This document shows, piece after piece, positions 39,301 to 46,202 of a stretch of 64,000 bases of DNA. The notes under the pieces were generated by a model, which had not been told where the DNA came from, searched no databases, and worked only from the letters and a program-made list of their open reading frames with translations. Each line of letters opens with the position of its first letter. Positions within the stretch are counted from its first letter, which is position 1. Source of the stretch: Physella acuta (taxonomy: Eukaryota; Mollusca; Gastropoda; Physidae); the NCBI RefSeq assembly GCF_028476545.1, contig NW_026731895.1:545501-609500 (forward strand), written 5' to 3'. The translations under genes and the position numbers were made by a program.

Positions 39301-42300
39301 CGTTACCTGTGTATGTTGACCTTCACGTTACCTGTGTATGTTGACCACCGTTACCTGTGTATGTTGACCACCGGGTTACCTGTGTATGTTGACTACCGGG
39401 TTACCTGTGTATGTTGACCACCGTTACCTGTGTATGTTGACCACCGTTACCTGTGTATGTTGACCACCGTTACCTGTGTATGTTGACCTTCACGTTACCG
39501 GTGTATGTTGACCACCGTTACCTGTGTATGTTGACCACCGTTACCTGTGTATGTTGACCACCGGGTTACCTGTGTATGTTGACCTTTACGTTACCGGTGT
39601 ATGTTGACCACCGTTACCTGTGTATGTTGACCACCGTTACCTGTGTATGTTGACCTTCACGTTACCTGTGTATGTTGACCACCGTTACCTGTGTATGTTG
39701 ACCTTCACGTTACCTGTGTATGTTGACCACCGTTACCTGTGTATGTTGACCACCGTTACCTCAGTATGTTGACCACCGTTACCTGTGTATGTTGAGCACC
39801 GGGTTACCTGTGTATGTTGACCATCACGTTACCTGTGTATGTTGACCACCGTTACCTGTGTATGTTGACCACCGTTACCTGTGTATGTTGACCACCGTTA
39901 CCTGTGTATGTTGACCACCGTTACCTGTGTATGTTGACCACCGTTACCTGTGTATGTTGACCACCGTTACCTGTGTATGTTGACCATTAGGTTACCTGTG
40001 TATGTTGACCATCACGTTACCTGTGTATGTTGACCACCGTTACCTGTGTATGTTGACCACCGTTACCTGTGTATGTTGACCATCACGTTACCTGTGTATG
40101 TTGACCTTCACGTTACCTGTGTATGTTGACCACCGTTACCTGTGTATGTTGCAGGTGAAGGATGTCATGAAGAACGTCATGGAAGATCTGGGTCAGACCA
40201 ACCTGGAGAGGACGTTGTTAAGTTGGTGCCAGCTCTCTACACAAGGGTGAGTGTGTGGGGACGTGTTTGTGGGGGGGGGGGAGTCTCCACACAAGGGTGA
40301 GTGTGTAGGTACTTGTGTGGGGGGGAGTTTCTACACAAGGGTGAGTGTGTGGGGGTGTGGGGGGAGTTTCTACACAAGGGTGAGTGTGTGGGTAGTTGTG
40401 TGTGTGGGGGTGTATGGCAGCTTTCTACACAAGTGTGAGTGTGTGGGTAGTTGTGTGTGTGGGGGTGTATGGCAGCTCTCTACACAAGGGTGAGTGTGTG
40501 GGTTGTTGTGTGTGGGGGGGTGTATGGCAGCTCTCTACACAAGGGTGAGTGTGTGGGTGCGTGTTTGTGGGGGGGGGGGGGTCTCCTACACAAGTGTGAG
40601 TGTGTGGGTAGTTGTGTGTGTGGGGGGCGGGAGTTCCTACACAAGGGTGAGTGTGTGGGTAGTTGTGTGTGGGGGGGTTTATGGCAGCTCTCTACACATT
40701 GGTGAGTGTGTGGGTACTTGTATGTGTGTGTGTATGGCAGCTCTCTACACAAGGGTGAGTATGTGGGTACTTGTGTGTGGGGTGGGGGGTCTCCTACACA
40801 AGTGTGAGTGTGTGGGTAGTTGTGTGTGGGGGGGGGGCGGGAGTTCCTACACAAGGGTGAGTGTGTGGGTACGTGTGTGTGGGGGAAGTGCCTTTACAAG
40901 GGTGAGTGTGTGGGTACGTGTGTGGGGGGGAGTCTCCACACAAGGGTGTGTGTGGGTACATGTGTGTCGGAGGGGGAGTTCCTACACAAGGGTTAGTGTG
41001 TGGGTAGTTGTGTGTGGGGGGGGGGGGCAAGTCTCCACACAAGGGTGAGTGTGTGGGTACTTGTGTGGGGGGAAGTTTATACACAAGGGTGAGTGTGTGG
41101 GTACTTGTGTGTATATATATATATATATATGTGTTAACTCTTCTCACATGAGTATGTGTATCCGAACACAGCACACCAATTGTATACCATTGATGTGTGC
41201 CCCAACACAGCAACAAAAAATGTCTTCCCATGTTGTAGGTGTGTTAATGCTCTAAGTCCCCCGCCCACATGTTAAAGCTATCAAACTAAACAATTTGTTT
41301 CCATCCCACCCACCACCCTACCCGCAGGTAAATAGGTAGATGTTCGATTCTTTTTGTGGTCCCTATGTTCTGCGGTCCTTCTATTTCTAACGGTGGTCCC
41401 ACAGGATCGTGATGTGGATCCTTAGATTTTACTAAGGCCCCCCGGATTCTTGATGTTACCCCCCCCCCCCCCTTTCCAGGATATTCGATAGGGTCCCCCA
41501 TTATCTGCCGTACTCTGAGTTCTCTATTGTTGCTGTGTCGACCCCCCCCCCCCTCCCACCACTTCCAGGCTATTTGCTGTGGTCTCCCAGGTTCTTGATG
41601 TGATACCTGCTCTAGCAGATAAAATACATGCCAGTAGACTAGCACCCAGACTCCATAGCCAGGCACATATTGAATTCTTTAGCTAGTCTAAGAATGTTGG
41701 AGAAAGGGGGAAATCGAGCCATAAAATTTTTATATGTCTTATGTAGCGTCGTTTTTGTGAAGGAAATAGTTTGGCACGAGACAAGTTAGGTAACTCTGTT
41801 GAAGCTATTTAAAGTTCTAAGGGGAGGTCACTCGCATCTGGCCCTGTACGGGATGAACCGTGCATGTTTAAAGTGTTTGGCACATGATTATGGCTCTACT
41901 GGAACCCAACCTGGCACATCATGTGTTTACCACGTGGTATCAAATGTGGCCACATGTTTTTTCATGCTGTGGCTAAAAAAAATTATAGTGTTTTTACAAT
42001 TTTTAGGCGTTTATATTCATTCGTTTTCTGCACTTCTAAATTTCTATTTTCGCGTGAAATATTTTTCTATTTGGCGGATGAATTTGAAAAGAATTTACCT
42101 TGATTCTTTCCAGGTACGAAAAGGTTGATATTGTAAACTTCACATCCAGTTGGAAAGATGGTCTGGCTTTTAATGCCCTGATCCACCACTACAGGTAAAC
42201 GGATTATTACCTGGCTTTAATTACATTGGTTTTTTAATTAATTAACTGAAACATTCTAAGTGTGAGATCAGAGTTCGATTAAGGTTACAATAAAAGTTAT

Positions 42301-43481
42301 GTTTGCAGGTTAGTTGATGTTTTTGTATTTTAAAAAATATAAAAGCTACTTGCTTCAATCTACGGTTATTCCAATGAACTTCTAAATCAAATGTAACATT
42401 AATCCAAGGTTATTCCAATGAACTTTTAAATTAAACTGAACATTAACGTTATTCCAATGAACTTATAAATCAAACTAAAAGATCACTGGCTTTTAGTTTC
42501 TTTTGAGTTGTAATATTTTAACTCTATATACCATTTAACATTGATAAAGAAAAATTCTTTTGATTTTTATCCCATGTGTAGGCCTATAATGTTGTATCTA
42601 TTTCACAAGACCTCCATATCCCATTTCACAAATTAAAGAAATAAATAATTACCTTATCTTTTTTAAAGACCTGACCTCTTCAACTACAAGCATCTGCTAG
42701 GGAAAGACAACCTGCACAATCTTAACCATGCCTTTAACATAGCCAGTGATAAACTGGGCATTGACAAGCTCTTGGATGCAGAAGGTATGTCATTCTATAA
42801 CTTAAGACTTGGATTAACATACTACTTTTTTATAGTCATAACATTGAAGAAGGATTAATTTAATGTTGTCTTTTATAATGTTGTAACTTTGGAGCAATAA
42901 AACATAGACGTTTTTTTTTCACAAAGTTGCAATTTGTTTCTTTTATTGTCAATGAAGTTACACAACTCCGTTAATATAATTATTCTGATTTATTAATAAA
43001 GTAGTCTCCCCTGTTCTACTCATAACCAACGTGTATAATAAAAACAACGGTTTATAAAAATACGTTTTTATAATTTTTAAATAATATCCTTTTACCATTT
43101 TCTTAGAAAGTTGTTATCTAATTTGTCTATCGTATTATTTGTTTTAAATTTTTTTCCCGTTAGTTTTTTTTACAGTAAACCATACATTTTTCTTTGCTAG
43201 TTTTTGTTTTCAAATAATTCTAAATGATCGCTTGTCTCCCTTTATCTGATGGTGTCGATCAACCCTCCACAGACATGAATGTAGATACCCCAGACAAGAA
43301 GTCAGTGATGACGTATCTCATGTGTTTATTCCAAGTGTTACCACACTCTATTGTTGCTGCTCGCAACAACAACAATAACGGAGTATCTGACGCAGTTATT
43401 TCCCCTTCTTCAAAACGGATTACCGCTGAAGTGGATATTGGTCAAGTCAACATACGAGAAAAAGGCATGGATATTTCGGAA
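12002..43481 (+). CDS. DMD: Dystrophin/utrophin orthologue, N-terminal actin-binding region (exons 2-8, partial gene)
   Basis: Eight spliced exons give 827 nt, phase-consistent from start to end, encoding 276 codons that align with the human dystrophin N terminus. CH1 runs from the first residues ([10 protein letters not shown], which fits the actinin-type signature 1) to exon 5 ([13 protein letters not shown], signature 2). CH2 runs from exon 6a (VKDVMKNVM) to exon 8 ([17 protein letters not shown]). In the family this tandem CH pair binds F-actin and links the cytoskeleton, through the distal part of the protein, to the dystroglycan complex at the plasma membrane. Every junction uses GT-AG. 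The initiator exon is not securely seen; exon 2 starts in phase 1, as in vertebrates. The spectrin repeats and the ZZ/C-terminal region lie outside the window. Invertebrates usually carry one dystrophin/utrophin gene, so DMD is an orthologue label and not a choice between the two vertebrate paralogues. Confidence 0.95.
12437..12529 (+). CDS. DMD: Dystrophin exon 3 (CH1)
   Basis: Exactly 93 nt (31 codons), phase 0 at both ends, as in human exon 3. It encodes [20 protein letters not shown] followed by EVLGGLSL, aligning with the human stretch around LFSDLQDGRRLLDLLEGL. The acceptor is CGCCAG at 12431-12436 and the donor GTAAGT at 12530. The last 21 coding bases and the donor are repeated about 300 times in the intron downstream. 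The frame stays open past the donor to 12655, so use of a decoy donor in the first few repeats would add residues without an immediate stop. Confidence 0.95.
12509..21925 (+). repeat. 9.4-kb intron-3 minisatellite built from the exon 3 donor junction
   Basis: Roughly 300 units in two lengths. The 33-bp unit is TTGTCCTGGGTGGCCTCAG, then TCTT, then GTAAGTAATG. The 29-bp unit lacks one GTAA. The first unit is the real end of exon 3 and its donor: 30 of 31 bases agree over GTCTTGGGTGGCCTCAGTCT onward into GTAAGTAATG. C/T variants (GGCCCCAG, GGCCTCAG, GGCCCAAG) are shuffled through the array. A 3,028-bp block is duplicated within it. All units share the gene's orientation. Its 3' edge is sharp, at the TGTCATGTTTTGATC near 21918. 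Confidence 0.98.
21926..22419. other. Unique intron-3 sequence
   Basis: AT-rich, then more balanced; no exon or mobile element recognised. Confidence 0.5.
22420..22697. repeat. C-rich minisatellite, 22-24-bp unit
   Basis: About 13 copies of CCCGTCCATGTCCCACCCC and TAC, with small indels. Confidence 0.94.
22698..22790 (+). repeat. SINE body fragment
   Basis: ATGCCAAGCTCAAGAAACAT and the following ACTCTACTTC-CTGCCC words match the body of the SINE-like element at 43620-44040, with gaps. The head is missing; the 24-bp array sits where it would be. Confidence 0.45.
22791..23261. other. AT-rich intron-3 sequence
   Basis: Nothing supported. Confidence 0.5.
23262..23445. repeat. Degenerate repeat of about 36 bp
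   Basis: Five copies around GTGAAATACAACATGAT then CAACAGTTGG, ending about 95 bases before exon 4. Confidence 0.88.
23540..23620 (+). CDS. DMD: Dystrophin exon 4 (CH1)
   Basis: 81 nt (27 codons), one codon longer than human exon 4. The acceptor is TGTCTCCAG and the donor GTAAGT at 23621. It encodes [20 protein letters not shown] then ILENNYS, matching the human LRV-HxINN-type segment before the second actin-binding site. The extra codon falls at the exon end (NNYS against NNN). A G-rich stretch begins about 20 bases into the following intron and leads into a 29-bp array. Confidence 0.94.
23637..24483. repeat. GT-rich minisatellite, 29-bp unit, close to the exon 4 donor
   Basis: About 28 copies of GTTGATTGTGGGTGTTGG then TGGGGTGTTTT. 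The G-rich lead-in starts about 20 bases after the exon 4 donor at 23621. The unit is not copied from exon 4. Because each copy has several GGG runs, it would place dense G-triplets just downstream of a 5' splice site, where such runs often act as intronic splicing enhancers. Confidence 0.95.
24484..24892. other. Unique intron-4 sequence
   Basis: No exon or element recognised. Confidence 0.5.
24893..24985. repeat. 18-bp tandem repeat
   Basis: Five clean copies of TGCTTTGTGTTCAGTTGC. Confidence 0.96.
25077..25260. repeat. GTT-rich microsatellite and 16-bp GATACCTG repeat
   Basis: 25077-25128 is a GTT/GCT trinucleotide tract. 25195-25255 holds about four copies of GTAGATACCTG with variants. 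Confidence 0.9.
25808..25830. promoter_or_regulatory. Pair of perfect CRE sites
   Basis: TGACGTCA occurs at 25808-25815 and again at 25823-25830, separated by TGCATGC, so the whole is nearly palindromic. CREs bind CREB/ATF-type bZIP dimers. Confidence 0.4.
26283..26290. promoter_or_regulatory. Third CRE in the same unique stretch
   Basis: A perfect TGACGTCA about 450 bases from the pair. A single octamer is weak by itself; the clustering is what matters. Confidence 0.3.
26938..27235. repeat. 16-17-bp minisatellite
   Basis: About 18 copies of CACACATTCACATAACGT, with longer variants near 27000. It grades into the next array. Confidence 0.93.
27236..28573. repeat. C/A-rich array of ACCCCACACATA-type units
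   Basis: More than 100 short units of CCCCACACATAA (10-11 bp) mixed with CCCCACACCCACACATAA (16-17 bp) and CCCTCACATAA forms. The mixture suggests growth from one parent word by insertion of CACC/CCTC. It is open in several frames on both strands, so the long MCGVG, MSHPHIT and similar frames are artefacts. Confidence 0.96.
28685..28880. repeat. Minisatellite of about 30 bp
   Basis: Six or seven copies around GTGTCTGTCGGTCAGACATA. GTCTG and CAGAC make each unit a short inverted repeat. Confidence 0.9.
28881..29244. other. Unique intron-4 spacer
   Basis: Contains a G-run at about 28994; otherwise nothing supported. Confidence 0.5.
29245..29925. repeat. Minisatellite of 30-40 bp with duplicated blocks
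   Basis: About 18 copies of GGATATCTCGTTCTAGACCT and CTAGTTCATGTGGT. A block of roughly 130 bp around 29570-29690 recurs at about 29750-29870. Confidence 0.93.
29926..30094. other. Short unique spacer with a G-run
   Basis: G-run at about 29992-30000; nothing else supported. Confidence 0.5.
30095..32815. repeat. 2.7-kb minisatellite, 20-bp unit
   Basis: About 130 copies of GGTAGTGTTGGGTCGGTACA. A minority of units gain TACTCGG to make 27 bp, recurring irregularly, which suggests block duplications. Single-base subtypes (GTAAAGG, GTGAAGG, GTAGAGG) are scattered. Every copy also has GTAGTG, and the GGTAAAGG subtype resembles a weak 5' splice site (G, GTAAAG). Confidence 0.97.
32816..33084. other. 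Decayed edge of the 20-bp array and unique spacer
   Basis: Diverged ACAGGTAGTGTTGGG words continue to about 32880, then unique sequence. Confidence 0.6.
33085..33370. repeat. Minisatellite of about 21-23 bp
   Basis: About 13 copies of TGATACAGGTAGTTGGTCTC. The shared ACAGGTAGT word suggests kinship with the preceding 20-bp array. Confidence 0.93.
33371..33655. repeat. Loose ATACAAG-containing repeats
   Basis: About nine diverged copies around GATACAAGAGGATAGTTATC; spacing is irregular, and some copies contain GGATA-TATCC inverted words. Confidence 0.7.
33676..33742 (+). repeat. tRNA-derived SINE head (relic)
   Basis: GAGTCAGGTGGTTGTGTCGA resembles an A box region and GGTTCAAATCC (33728-33738 region) is a good B box. 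The stem arms do not pair well, so it is not a tRNA gene. Confidence 0.4.
33765..34370. repeat. Minisatellite, 46-47-bp unit
   Basis: About 13 copies of AAGGCTGGATAACAATCCAT then CTAGTGCTATGCTGTTGTG. The GGAT-ATCC words in each unit could pair. Confidence 0.95.
34380..34662. repeat. Minisatellite, 26-bp unit
   Basis: Seven clean copies (from about 34485) of CTTTTCGTACACTGGATAAC and AACCTG, preceded by diverged relatives. CTGGATAACAA is shared with the previous array, so the two are probably related. Confidence 0.93.
34663..35226. other. Unique 3' end of intron 4
   Basis: Contains a GGTTCGAACCC B-box-like word at about 35030-35040 with no convincing A box, and ends in an AT-rich tract of repeated TTAATTAAT words and the exon 5 acceptor. 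Confidence 0.5.
35227..35319 (+). CDS. DMD: Dystrophin exon 5 (end of CH1)
   Basis: 93 nt (31 codons), the same length as human exon 5. It encodes [20 protein letters not shown] then [11 protein letters not shown]. The DGN-KLTLGL-W-IILHW pattern is the actinin-type signature 2 of CH1 domains, closely matching dystrophin. The acceptor follows an AT-rich tract ending TTTCAG at 35226; the donor is GTGGGT at 35320, weaker than a GTAAGT consensus. A 25-26-bp array starts about 8 bases inside the intron. Confidence 0.96.
35328..35597. repeat. Minisatellite, 25-26-bp unit, at the exon 5 donor
   Basis: About ten copies of GTGACATTTGATCTACACTT and TAGTT. It begins about 8 bases after the exon 5 donor. 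Confidence 0.95.
35598..36277. other. Unique intron-5 stretch
   Basis: AT-rich with C-runs at about 35740 and 36027; no exon supported. Confidence 0.5.
36278..36341. repeat. (CT)n microsatellite
   Basis: About 32 uninterrupted CT dinucleotides. It explains the RE-repeat and SL-repeat open frames. Confidence 0.99.
36577..37115. mobile_element. 539-bp element with 15-bp terminal inverted repeats (MITE-like)
   Basis: AGCGCAATTTCCTTA at 36577-36591 is matched exactly in reverse complement by TAAGGAAATTGCGCT at 37101-37115. Flanks are TTTA on the left and AAAT on the right. TTAA overlaps the left edge and TAAA follows the right, so a TTAA-type target duplication is possible but not proven. Inside are a direct repeat of AGGCCTACACGATGCTCAGT (about 36663 and 36712) and an ATCC run. 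No transposase is recognisable in the open frames of up to 110 codons. The superfamily is unknown to me. Confidence 0.6.
37172..40150 (+). repeat. 3-kb intron-5 minisatellite, 23-bp unit, running into the exon 6a acceptor
   Basis: About 125 copies of GTATGTTGACCACCGTTACC and TGT, with a 24-bp TTCACG subtype, a few ACCGGG forms, and CTCAGTATG forms. The last copy changes from TGTGTATGTTGACC to TGTGTATGTTGCAG, which is the 3' splice site of exon 6a, so the region that should supply the branch point and pyrimidine tract is itself minisatellite. Each unit contains TGTTGAC, which fits the metazoan branch-point pattern yNyURAy. Confidence 0.97.
40155..40246 (+). CDS. DMD: Dystrophin exon 6a (CH1-CH2 linker and start of CH2)
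   Basis: 92 nt, from phase 0 to phase 2. It encodes [20 protein letters not shown] then [10 protein letters not shown], aligning with human VKNVMKNIM and LLSWVRQST. The acceptor GTTGCAG at 40148-40154 is the edge of the 23-bp intron-5 array, and the donor GTGAGTG at 40247 is copied many times downstream. Together with exon 6b it totals 173 nt, the length of the single human exon 6, so an additional intron interrupts the codon before Tyr here. Confidence 0.94.
40224..41115 (+). repeat. Array built from the exon 6a donor junction
   Basis: About 18 units of 38-66 bp. Each carries a version of CTCTCTACACAAGG plus GTGAGTGTGTGGG, that is, the last bases of exon 6a with its donor, followed by a variable GT/G-rich spacer. 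Near-perfect copies of CAGCTCTCTACACAAGG joined to the donor recur at about 40471 and 40530. Some copies have decayed (ACAAGTGTGAG, TTGGTGAG, GGGTTAG). Long G-runs vary in length between copies. Confidence 0.95.
41116..42113. other. Remainder of the extra intron
   Basis: A short AT run (41114-41130), C-runs around 41460 and 41545, and otherwise unique sequence down to the exon 6b acceptor. Open frames here are short and unrecognised. Confidence 0.55.
42114..42194 (+). CDS. DMD: Dystrophin exon 6b (CH2)
   Basis: 81 nt; acceptor TTCTTTCCAG at 42113, donor GTAAAC at 42195. It completes a Gly codon from exon 6a and encodes [20 protein letters not shown] then ALIHHY, matching human [32 protein letters not shown] is a hallmark of type-2 CH domains. 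It ends in phase 2, as human exon 6 does. The following intron is 474 nt. Confidence 0.95.
42669..42784 (+). CDS. DMD: Dystrophin exon 7 (CH2)
   Basis: 116 nt, one codon shorter than human exon 7, same phases. It encodes [20 protein letters not shown] then [18 protein letters not shown]. The RPDLF and AFNIA-xxLGIxKLLD segments are strongly conserved in dystrophin CH2. The acceptor TTTTAAAG ends at 42668 and the donor GTATGT starts at 42785. The next intron is 488 nt. Confidence 0.95.
43273..43481 (+). CDS. DMD: Dystrophin exon 8 (end of CH2 and linker to first spectrin repeat)
   Basis: 209 nt, 27 nt longer than human exon 8, same phases. The acceptor is CCTCCACAG at 43272 and the donor GTGAGT at 43482. 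It encodes [20 protein letters not shown] then [10 protein letters not shown], ending the CH2 domain. A short Asn run follows (NNNNNG, from AAC/AAT codons at about 43363-43380), then a linker ending DISE. The Met at 43224 lies in the intron and is not a start. The extra length is in the linker, which is poorly conserved in the family. Confidence 0.93.
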
Positions 43482-43619
43482 GTGAGTACAACTCTAGTAC
43501 ACCATCTCTACATGCTTGAATTAGTTTAACACGCTCTGTGTCATTTGGGACCTAACGGTGAATAGGACAGATGGAGTAGAGTTCACTAATGTTTTTTTTT
43601 TAAATTTTCTTTTAAAATA

Positions 43620-44040
43620 TCATCTCTTGAAATATGTGCTCAGTACCATGCCCCACCACCTTTACTTTCCCGAACACAATGCTAGGTGTGGTGTGGTCAG
43701 GTGGTTAGAGTACACACTATCTCCTAAGTCTTGAGATTGATTTACTGGCTAAAGTCTAAAGGCAACAGTAGAGCATCTATGTTTGGTACCTAAATATCAC
43801 ATACGTCAAGGAAATGCAGATTGGCATAGCGCTGGTCACACTATCCTTTGATATGCCAATGTCAGAGAAACACATGGACTCTACTTCGCCTGTCCCATGA
43901 TCTGGCCTGTGTAAAAGACTTGACCATGCCCTACCTCCTTTACTTTCCTCAAGTACAATGCCAATACGAGCTGGGTGGACATTAAGGGCTTCAGCTTTGT
44001 CAGCTAACACAAGTCTTGTGGGTTAGATGCCTAAACTCTA
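43620..44040 (+). repeat. tRNA-derived SINE-like element, partly duplicated
   Basis: A tRNA-like head (GGTCAGGTGGTTAGAGTAC at about 43696, A box region) is followed by a body with ATGCCAATGTCAGAGAAACA and ACTCTACTTCGCCTGTCCC, then ACCATGCCCTACCTCCTTTA and GAGCTGGGTGGACATTAAGG. The ACCATGCCC-CTTTACTTTCC segment also occurs before the head (about 43647), so two copies overlap or the tail was duplicated. An AGCTGGGTGGAC tail is one I associate with molluscan SINEs. The B box is decayed. Confidence 0.5.
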
Positions 44041-44544
44041 CCTCCCTACCTCACTGCCTCACCCTAACATCACTTTATGGCATGCAATCATGCCTCCGTT
44101 AATGTTGATAATTAGCACCATCCATGTTGTAAGGCATTAATAAGTCATTAAATACCTTGTGGTAGCTGTATCCCTACCTTCTGGTTTACTAAATTAACAC
44201 CTATCTGCTTGCTCTCTCCTTGATGTCTCTATGTACTCTCTCCTTGGTGTCTGTTATTTATGTGTACTGTCTGCTTTGTGTCTGCATGTACATTATGTGC
44301 GTTATCTGTGTGTAATATGTGTACTATCTGCTTGTTATTTCTATGTTGTCTGTGTATGGTTTGTCTGTAATTTCTGTGTGTCGTGTGAATATAATTCCTG
44401 TGTTAACTGTATGCTTCATGCCTGTGTATTGAGTGTGTGTACTTCATGTGTTCTGTGTGTTTTATACCTTCTGTCTTTTGTGTGTGTGTGTATATATATA
44501 TTCTGTCTGTTGTCTGTATCTATGTGTGATGTATATGTGATGTG
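44041..44544. other. Unique intron-8 sequence grading into TGTC-rich repeats
   Basis: From about 44215 on, TGTGTACTGTCTG-like words recur loosely. The 262-codon frame starting at 44231 is Cys/Leu/Val-rich because of these and is not a recognised protein. Confidence 0.55.
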
Positions 44545-44742
44545 TATGTACTTTCAGTCTGTTGTCTGTGTTTACTCACTGTATGTTGTCTGTCTTCTGT
44601 CTGTGTTTACTCACCGTATATTGTCTTTTTCTGTCTGTGTTTACTCACCGTATGTTGTCTGTTTTCTGTCTGTGTTTACTCGCCGTATGTTGTCTGTTTT
44701 CTGTCTGTGTTTACTCACTGTATGTTGTCTGTCTGAACTGTC
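44545..44742. repeat. Minisatellite, about 34-bp unit
   Basis: About five copies of TCTGTCTGTGTTTACTCACC then GTATGTTGTCTG. Confidence 0.92.
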
Positions 44743-45194
44743 TGTGGACACGACACTTCTAACTTCGTGTCAACGACCTCCAATTTCCATTACCTATTGG
44801 TTTACACTAAACCTTACAATTCTATTTCTGTCCACCTCAAGTGGTCAGATCCATGAATTAGCATACATGCAGGTAACTTATCCTTCCACAAACTGTGAAT
44901 CACCTGCATACTCTGATGACTTCAAACTACTTTTCATTTTAATAAATTTCAAATTTATTTATAACTTTTCAAACAAAACTCATCAAAAACATTATCAATA
45001 CACGTTATGGTTTTATTAATGTAAACTTTTAAATCCCAAAAGAATGCTCTAAACCATATGCCATTAAAAAAAAAATCTGTAGACTTAGTAGGCCTACATG
45101 TATTTTACTACTTATTGTTGTATAAGTTGGTGTACGCTGACTTGCGTGTATTGATTCAAAATGTTAAATTTCTCGCGGATAAATAATCCTAATC
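44743..45194. other. AT-rich intron-8 sequence
   Basis: Nothing supported. Confidence 0.5.
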
Positions 45195-45475
45195 ATCACA
45201 CATTCTTACCTAAAATTTGGCTGTGATAGTTATGTCCTGTCCTACGCCAGGGATACTACAGTTAGCCCACTGCTTATGGTAATTCTAAACACAACACATT
45301 CCTACCCAAAACTTTGTTCTGATAGTAAACGTGTCTGTCATACTCCAGGGATACTACAGTTAGCCCAATGCTTATGATAATTCTAAACACAACGTATTTC
45401 CTACCTAAAACTTTGCTGTTAAAGTTCATATGTCTTGTCCTACACCAGGGATACTATAGTTAGCCCACTACGTCA
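45195..45475. repeat. Three tandem copies of a 97-bp unit
   Basis: Copies start at about 45198, 45295 and 45392, each with CCAGGGATACTACAGTTAGC and TTCTAAACACAAC; the third is incomplete. Divergence is moderate. Confidence 0.9.
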
Positions 45476-46202
45476 TGTGCCCGTAGTTTTCACTTCCCAC
45501 TACGTCATGTGCCGGTAGTTTTCACTTAACATTCCTTCTAGTTATCTGGCACTACAGAAATTAATTATTTCAAGCAACGTGCCGACGTCATAAACTTTAC
45601 GTCTAGGTTGTGTAGCTTGTTAGAACTGACTTCACCCTTCACCCCATTGTCCAGTGTTACGAGATGGTTTATAGACATACGCTACTAAAGTTGTTTTCAA
45701 TGTAATCATGGTCCAACTATAGAGGTATAGGCCCTATACTATAGGGGCATTCGGTCCTTCTTGGGTGGCATTGTCACTGGTGTTATAACTATAGATTTAT
45801 AGATGCGGCTAAATGGAGAGTAGGTCTACGCCCCTGACTTGACAAGTCAAGCCATGGTTCTACTACTACATTACTATTCTTGTTACTATGACTTAGCCTA
45901 CTTCTATCCGCAACATCTACTATTCCTGTTCTCGGTATGATCTAGATTAGCTGACATATATGTATGCCATACAAGAATTAAACGGATCAGGCAAAGAATT
46001 TTATTTTAAAATCATCGATCTTTTCAAATTGGTTTAACAATTCCTTCCTGCCGTCTTTTGAGCCTCCTGCCTCTTCCCGCTTCAAAGTTAGCAGGACAGG
46101 GAACTTCCGTACCACCCCCCCCCCCCAACACACACACCCGTTACCTCATCTTCCTACCTCACCTTTATCTCCACTTCCTCCCCCTCCTCCACCCCGATTG
46201 TA
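45476..46202. other. Unique intron-8 sequence
   Basis: A short CACTACGTCATGTGCC duplication (about 45466 and 45499) and a C-run at about 46115; no exon. Confidence 0.5.

Noticed and set aside
43224-43272. Met upstream of exon 8 as a protein start
   Set aside because: Homology and the CCTCCACAG acceptor place these bases in the intron.
44231-45019. 262-codon Cys/Leu/Val-rich frame
   Set aside because: Driven by TGTC-rich repeats; no signal peptide or family pattern that I trust, and no splice context.
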